The notes beneath the pieces were generated by a model. It saw only the letters and a program-made list of their open reading frames with translations. It was not told the origin of the DNA and did no database searches. 32,761 nucleotides of DNA from an uncultured Coriobacteriaceae bacterium (GTDB lineage Bacteria > Actinomycetota > Coriobacteriia > Coriobacteriales > Eggerthellaceae), in contig CACZAR010000008.1 of assembly GCA_902779135.1 (NCBI GenBank), forward strand, positions 1 to 32,761, written 5' to 3'. The translations under genes were made by a program, and so were the position numbers. Positions within the stretch are counted from its first letter, which is position 1, and each line of letters starts with the position of its first letter. Positions 31,030 through 32,761 of the stretch are shown here, piece after piece.

Positions 31030-31833
31030 ATGCAAATCGAAGCGAAACACACTCTTGCGATGAAGGTTGCCTATCGGGGTGAGGCCTTCTCTGGGTTCGC
31101 GCGGCAGCCCGAGCAGCTGACTGTTCAGGGCGAGCTCGAGCGCGCGCTCGAAATGTTGTTGCGCCGTCCCGTCGAGACGACCTGCGCCGGCCGAACCGAT
31201 GCCGGTGTCCATGCGCGTGGGCAGGTTGTGAGCTTCGAGGTTTACGAAGACGAGCTTGCGGAAATGGACGAACGCGATGCGCAACGCGCCCGATTCGCTA
31301 GCTTTCGCCGGTCGCTTAACGCAATCACGCACGACGATATCTCCGTGCGTTCAATCTGGCAGGCTGCCGATGGCTTCTCGGCGCGCTTCGACGCCCAAGC
31401 ACGCGAGTACCGCTATGCTTTGGCGGTCGATGAGACGCCGCCCGTTTTCATGCGCGACTTCGCATGGCATGTGGGTCCGCTCGACATTGTGGCAATGGAG
31501 CGGGCTTCGCGCTGTCTCATCGGCGAACAGGATTTCAAAAGCTTCTGCCGCGCGTCATCTGCTGTCGACAAGCCAACATGTCGCAATGTGATGGAAGTCT
31601 CGTTCAGCGAAGAGGAACGCTTCGGTGAACAGCTCGTTATCGTCAAGGTCGTCGGTAGCTCGTTTTTGCATTCCATGGTGCGCACGATCGTCGGTACGCT
31701 CGTCGAAGTGGGGCGCGGTCGCAAGCCCGAGAGCTGGGTTGCTGAGGCGCTGGCCGCCTGCGATCGGACGGCTGCTGGTGAGACGGCTCCCGCGCAGGGT
31801 CTCGTGTTCTGGGAGGTGCGCTATGACGACTGA
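31030..31833 (+). CDS. truA: tRNA pseudouridine synthase A
   Basis: This 267-residue enzyme converts U38-U40 of the tRNA anticodon stem-loop to pseudouridine. It has VAYRGEAFSGFARQP at the start, the catalytic TCAGRTDAGVHARGQV with Asp57, SARFDAQAREYRYAL, and the C-terminal GSSFLHSMVRTIVGTLVEVGRG. Length and motif order are normal. No good ribosome-binding site is seen before ATG 31030 or before the in-frame ATG at 31060; 31030 is kept because it gives a short lead before the first strand. It overlaps the next small gene by 11 bases. Confidence 0.95.
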   Translation: MQIEAKHTLAMKVAYRGEAFSGFARQPEQLTVQGELERALEMLLRRPVETTCAGRTDAGVHARGQVVSFEVYEDELAEMDERDAQRARFASFRRSLNAITHDDISVRSIWQAADGFSARFDAQAREYRYALAVDETPPVFMRDFAWHVGPLDIVAMERASRCLIGEQDFKSFCRASSAVDKPTCRNVMEVSFSEEERFGEQLVIVKVVGSSFLHSMVRTIVGTLVEVGRGRKPESWVAEALAACDRTAAGETAPAQGLVFWEVRYDD

Positions 31834-31990
31834 TGAGCGTACCTTCGTGTACGAGGAAGAGACGACAGAAGAGGCAACTGTGCCCCTGGCGCGCATCACC
31901 TTGCTTTATGAAAGCCGCGACGGGCGTTTCTGCCTGTTCGAAGACGCAGACGGCCATCTTGCTGCCGTCGACGCGTCCAAGCTCGTTTAA
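31823..31990 (+). CDS. Small acidic protein overlapping truA, function unknown
   Basis: This 55-residue protein begins MTTDERTFVYEEETTEEATV and ends DADGHLAAVDASKLV. The middle (PLARITLLYESRDGRFCLFE) suggests a small beta hairpin. ATG 31823 lies inside the end of truA, after GGGAGGTG, so translation is probably coupled. No signal peptide or metal motif is present. I do not recognise a family. Confidence 0.62.
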   Translation: MTTDERTFVYEEETTEEATVPLARITLLYESRDGRFCLFEDADGHLAAVDASKLV

Positions 31991-32013
31991 GACCGCGCAA
32001 TACGGGCGGGTTC

Positions 32014-32761
32014 TCAGGAGATTGCAGCTCCAAGGAACGAATCAATCTCATCGATCAAAGAAGGGTCAGCGGTATTGGCCTTATGCTTGTCGACGCCGTT
32101 CATGAACGCAATCACCTCGGGGGCGTTCGGGTCGTCATCGTTCTCATCGAGAAGGCTCTGCAGCTGTTCGTAGCATTCGTTCAGATAGTTCTGGCTTTCA
32201 ACCGAGTAAAAATACGTATTGTGCTCGCTTCGTCCGGGCTCGGTGAACGTCATGGCCGAGACGTTGGTGGGAAGGTCGCCATCAATCATCGTGTTGCTCA
32301 GGATGCTTGCGTCCTCATAGGGGATGACGGGGTCGTTGGTGCCATGCATGACAAGCGTCGGCACGCCCGAATCGATGATTGCTTGGCTTGCCGAACGGTT
32401 TCCACCAGAACCGAAAACCAGGAACGTGTTGAGCCAGAGGGTGGGGGCCTGCGTGAACGCGAACGGCCCCAGAGTGCTTCGCGCGCCAACCTCGAGCTCT
32501 TTCATTGGCGTGTCGAACCCCGACATCGTTACGCAAGCCGAAACATCATCCGCACATTCGTCCAAGGCCGCGGCAACACCATATCCTCCCCAGCTATGAC
32601 CCCACAGCGCGATTTGCATACCATCGGCCATACCGTTCTTGCGGGCGAAATCCACGGCTGCTGCCACGTCGATGGGGCTTTGCGACAAGCCGATGACATC
32701 GTCGCCATCGCTCTCGCCACAACCGATGGCATCATAGGCGAACACCTTCCAACCTTTGTCG
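32014..32761 (-). CDS. Alpha/beta hydrolase, 5' partial
   Basis: The frame runs off the right edge, so the N-terminus is missing; about 248 residues are visible. The nucleophile elbow is GHSWGG, the acid is in LVMHGTNDPVIPYE and the His in GRSEHNTYFY, giving a complete Ser-Asp-His triad in the right order. FAYDAIGCGESDG before the elbow is the usual strand-loop of peptidase- or esterase-like alpha/beta hydrolases. The substrate cannot be named. It is convergent with the truA pair, 23 bases apart, with no clear terminator. Whether it is secreted cannot be seen because the start is outside the window. Confidence 0.82.
   Translation of the reverse strand, partial: DKGWKVFAYDAIGCGESDGDDVIGLSQSPIDVAAAVDFARKNGMADGMQIALWGHSWGGYGVAAALDECADDVSACVTMSGFDTPMKELEVGARSTLGPFAFTQAPTLWLNTFLVFGSGGNRSASQAIIDSGVPTLVMHGTNDPVIPYEDASILSNTMIDGDLPTNVSAMTFTEPGRSEHNTYFYSVESQNYLNECYEQLQSLLDENDDDPNAPEVIAFMNGVDKHKANTADPSLIDEIDSFLGAAIS

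Overview
The window is GC-rich chromosomal DNA, apart from its first ~780 bases. Gene content and protein style point to a Gram-positive actinobacterium, most likely of the Coriobacteriia/Eggerthellaceae type. This is inferred from an actinobacterial-style Tad pilus operon, a stand-alone ModE-type regulator, a RecJ-helicase fusion and codon choice dominated by NNC/NNG. No rRNA or species marker is present, so the genus is not claimed.

Layout. (1) Bases 1-927 are one open frame that begins as a phage/plasmid-type primase-helicase with foreign codon use. It ends in about 45 residues that look like the tail of the gene expected before tadA, so a rearrangement or assembly junction probably lies near 780. 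(2) 924-8798 is a tightly overlapping Tad/Flp pilus operon: tadA, tadB, tadC, a Flp-type pilin, several TadE-like pseudopilins, a large TadG-like protein, a membrane-anchored protein of unknown function, a DUF192 protein and a small zinc-ribbon protein. (3) 8807-10778 on the minus strand holds thrC followed by a short ModE-like regulator. (4) 10930-13274 (plus) holds a DtxR-family regulator, an FtsB/DivIC-like division protein with a long basic tail, and a Ppx/GppA phosphatase. (5) 13340-14596 holds tRNA-Leu(UAA), an orphan antitoxin-like gene and aroE. (6) ackA (minus) converges on aroE and diverges from a polyprenyl diphosphate synthase. (7) 17277-20552 holds a double peptidoglycan-binding-domain protein, a Uup-like ABC-F protein and an Rrf2/IscR-like regulator. 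(8) 20699-31990 holds recJ fused to a RecQ-like helicase, rel (ppGpp synthetase/hydrolase), a metallo-beta-lactamase-fold hydrolase, dnaE, truA and a 55-aa acidic protein. (9) The window ends inside an alpha/beta hydrolase on the minus strand.

The most unusual feature is a set of intergenic palindromic units of 29-31 nt. At least four unrelated sequence families share one design: odd-length dyads with a single central base and mismatches mostly around positions 7-11. They sit in almost every larger gap. In four places two copies face each other as perfect inverted repeats of 31-32 nt, although each single copy is an imperfect palindrome. They look like REP/BIME-type elements or regulatory hairpins and are the best candidate here for something undescribed.
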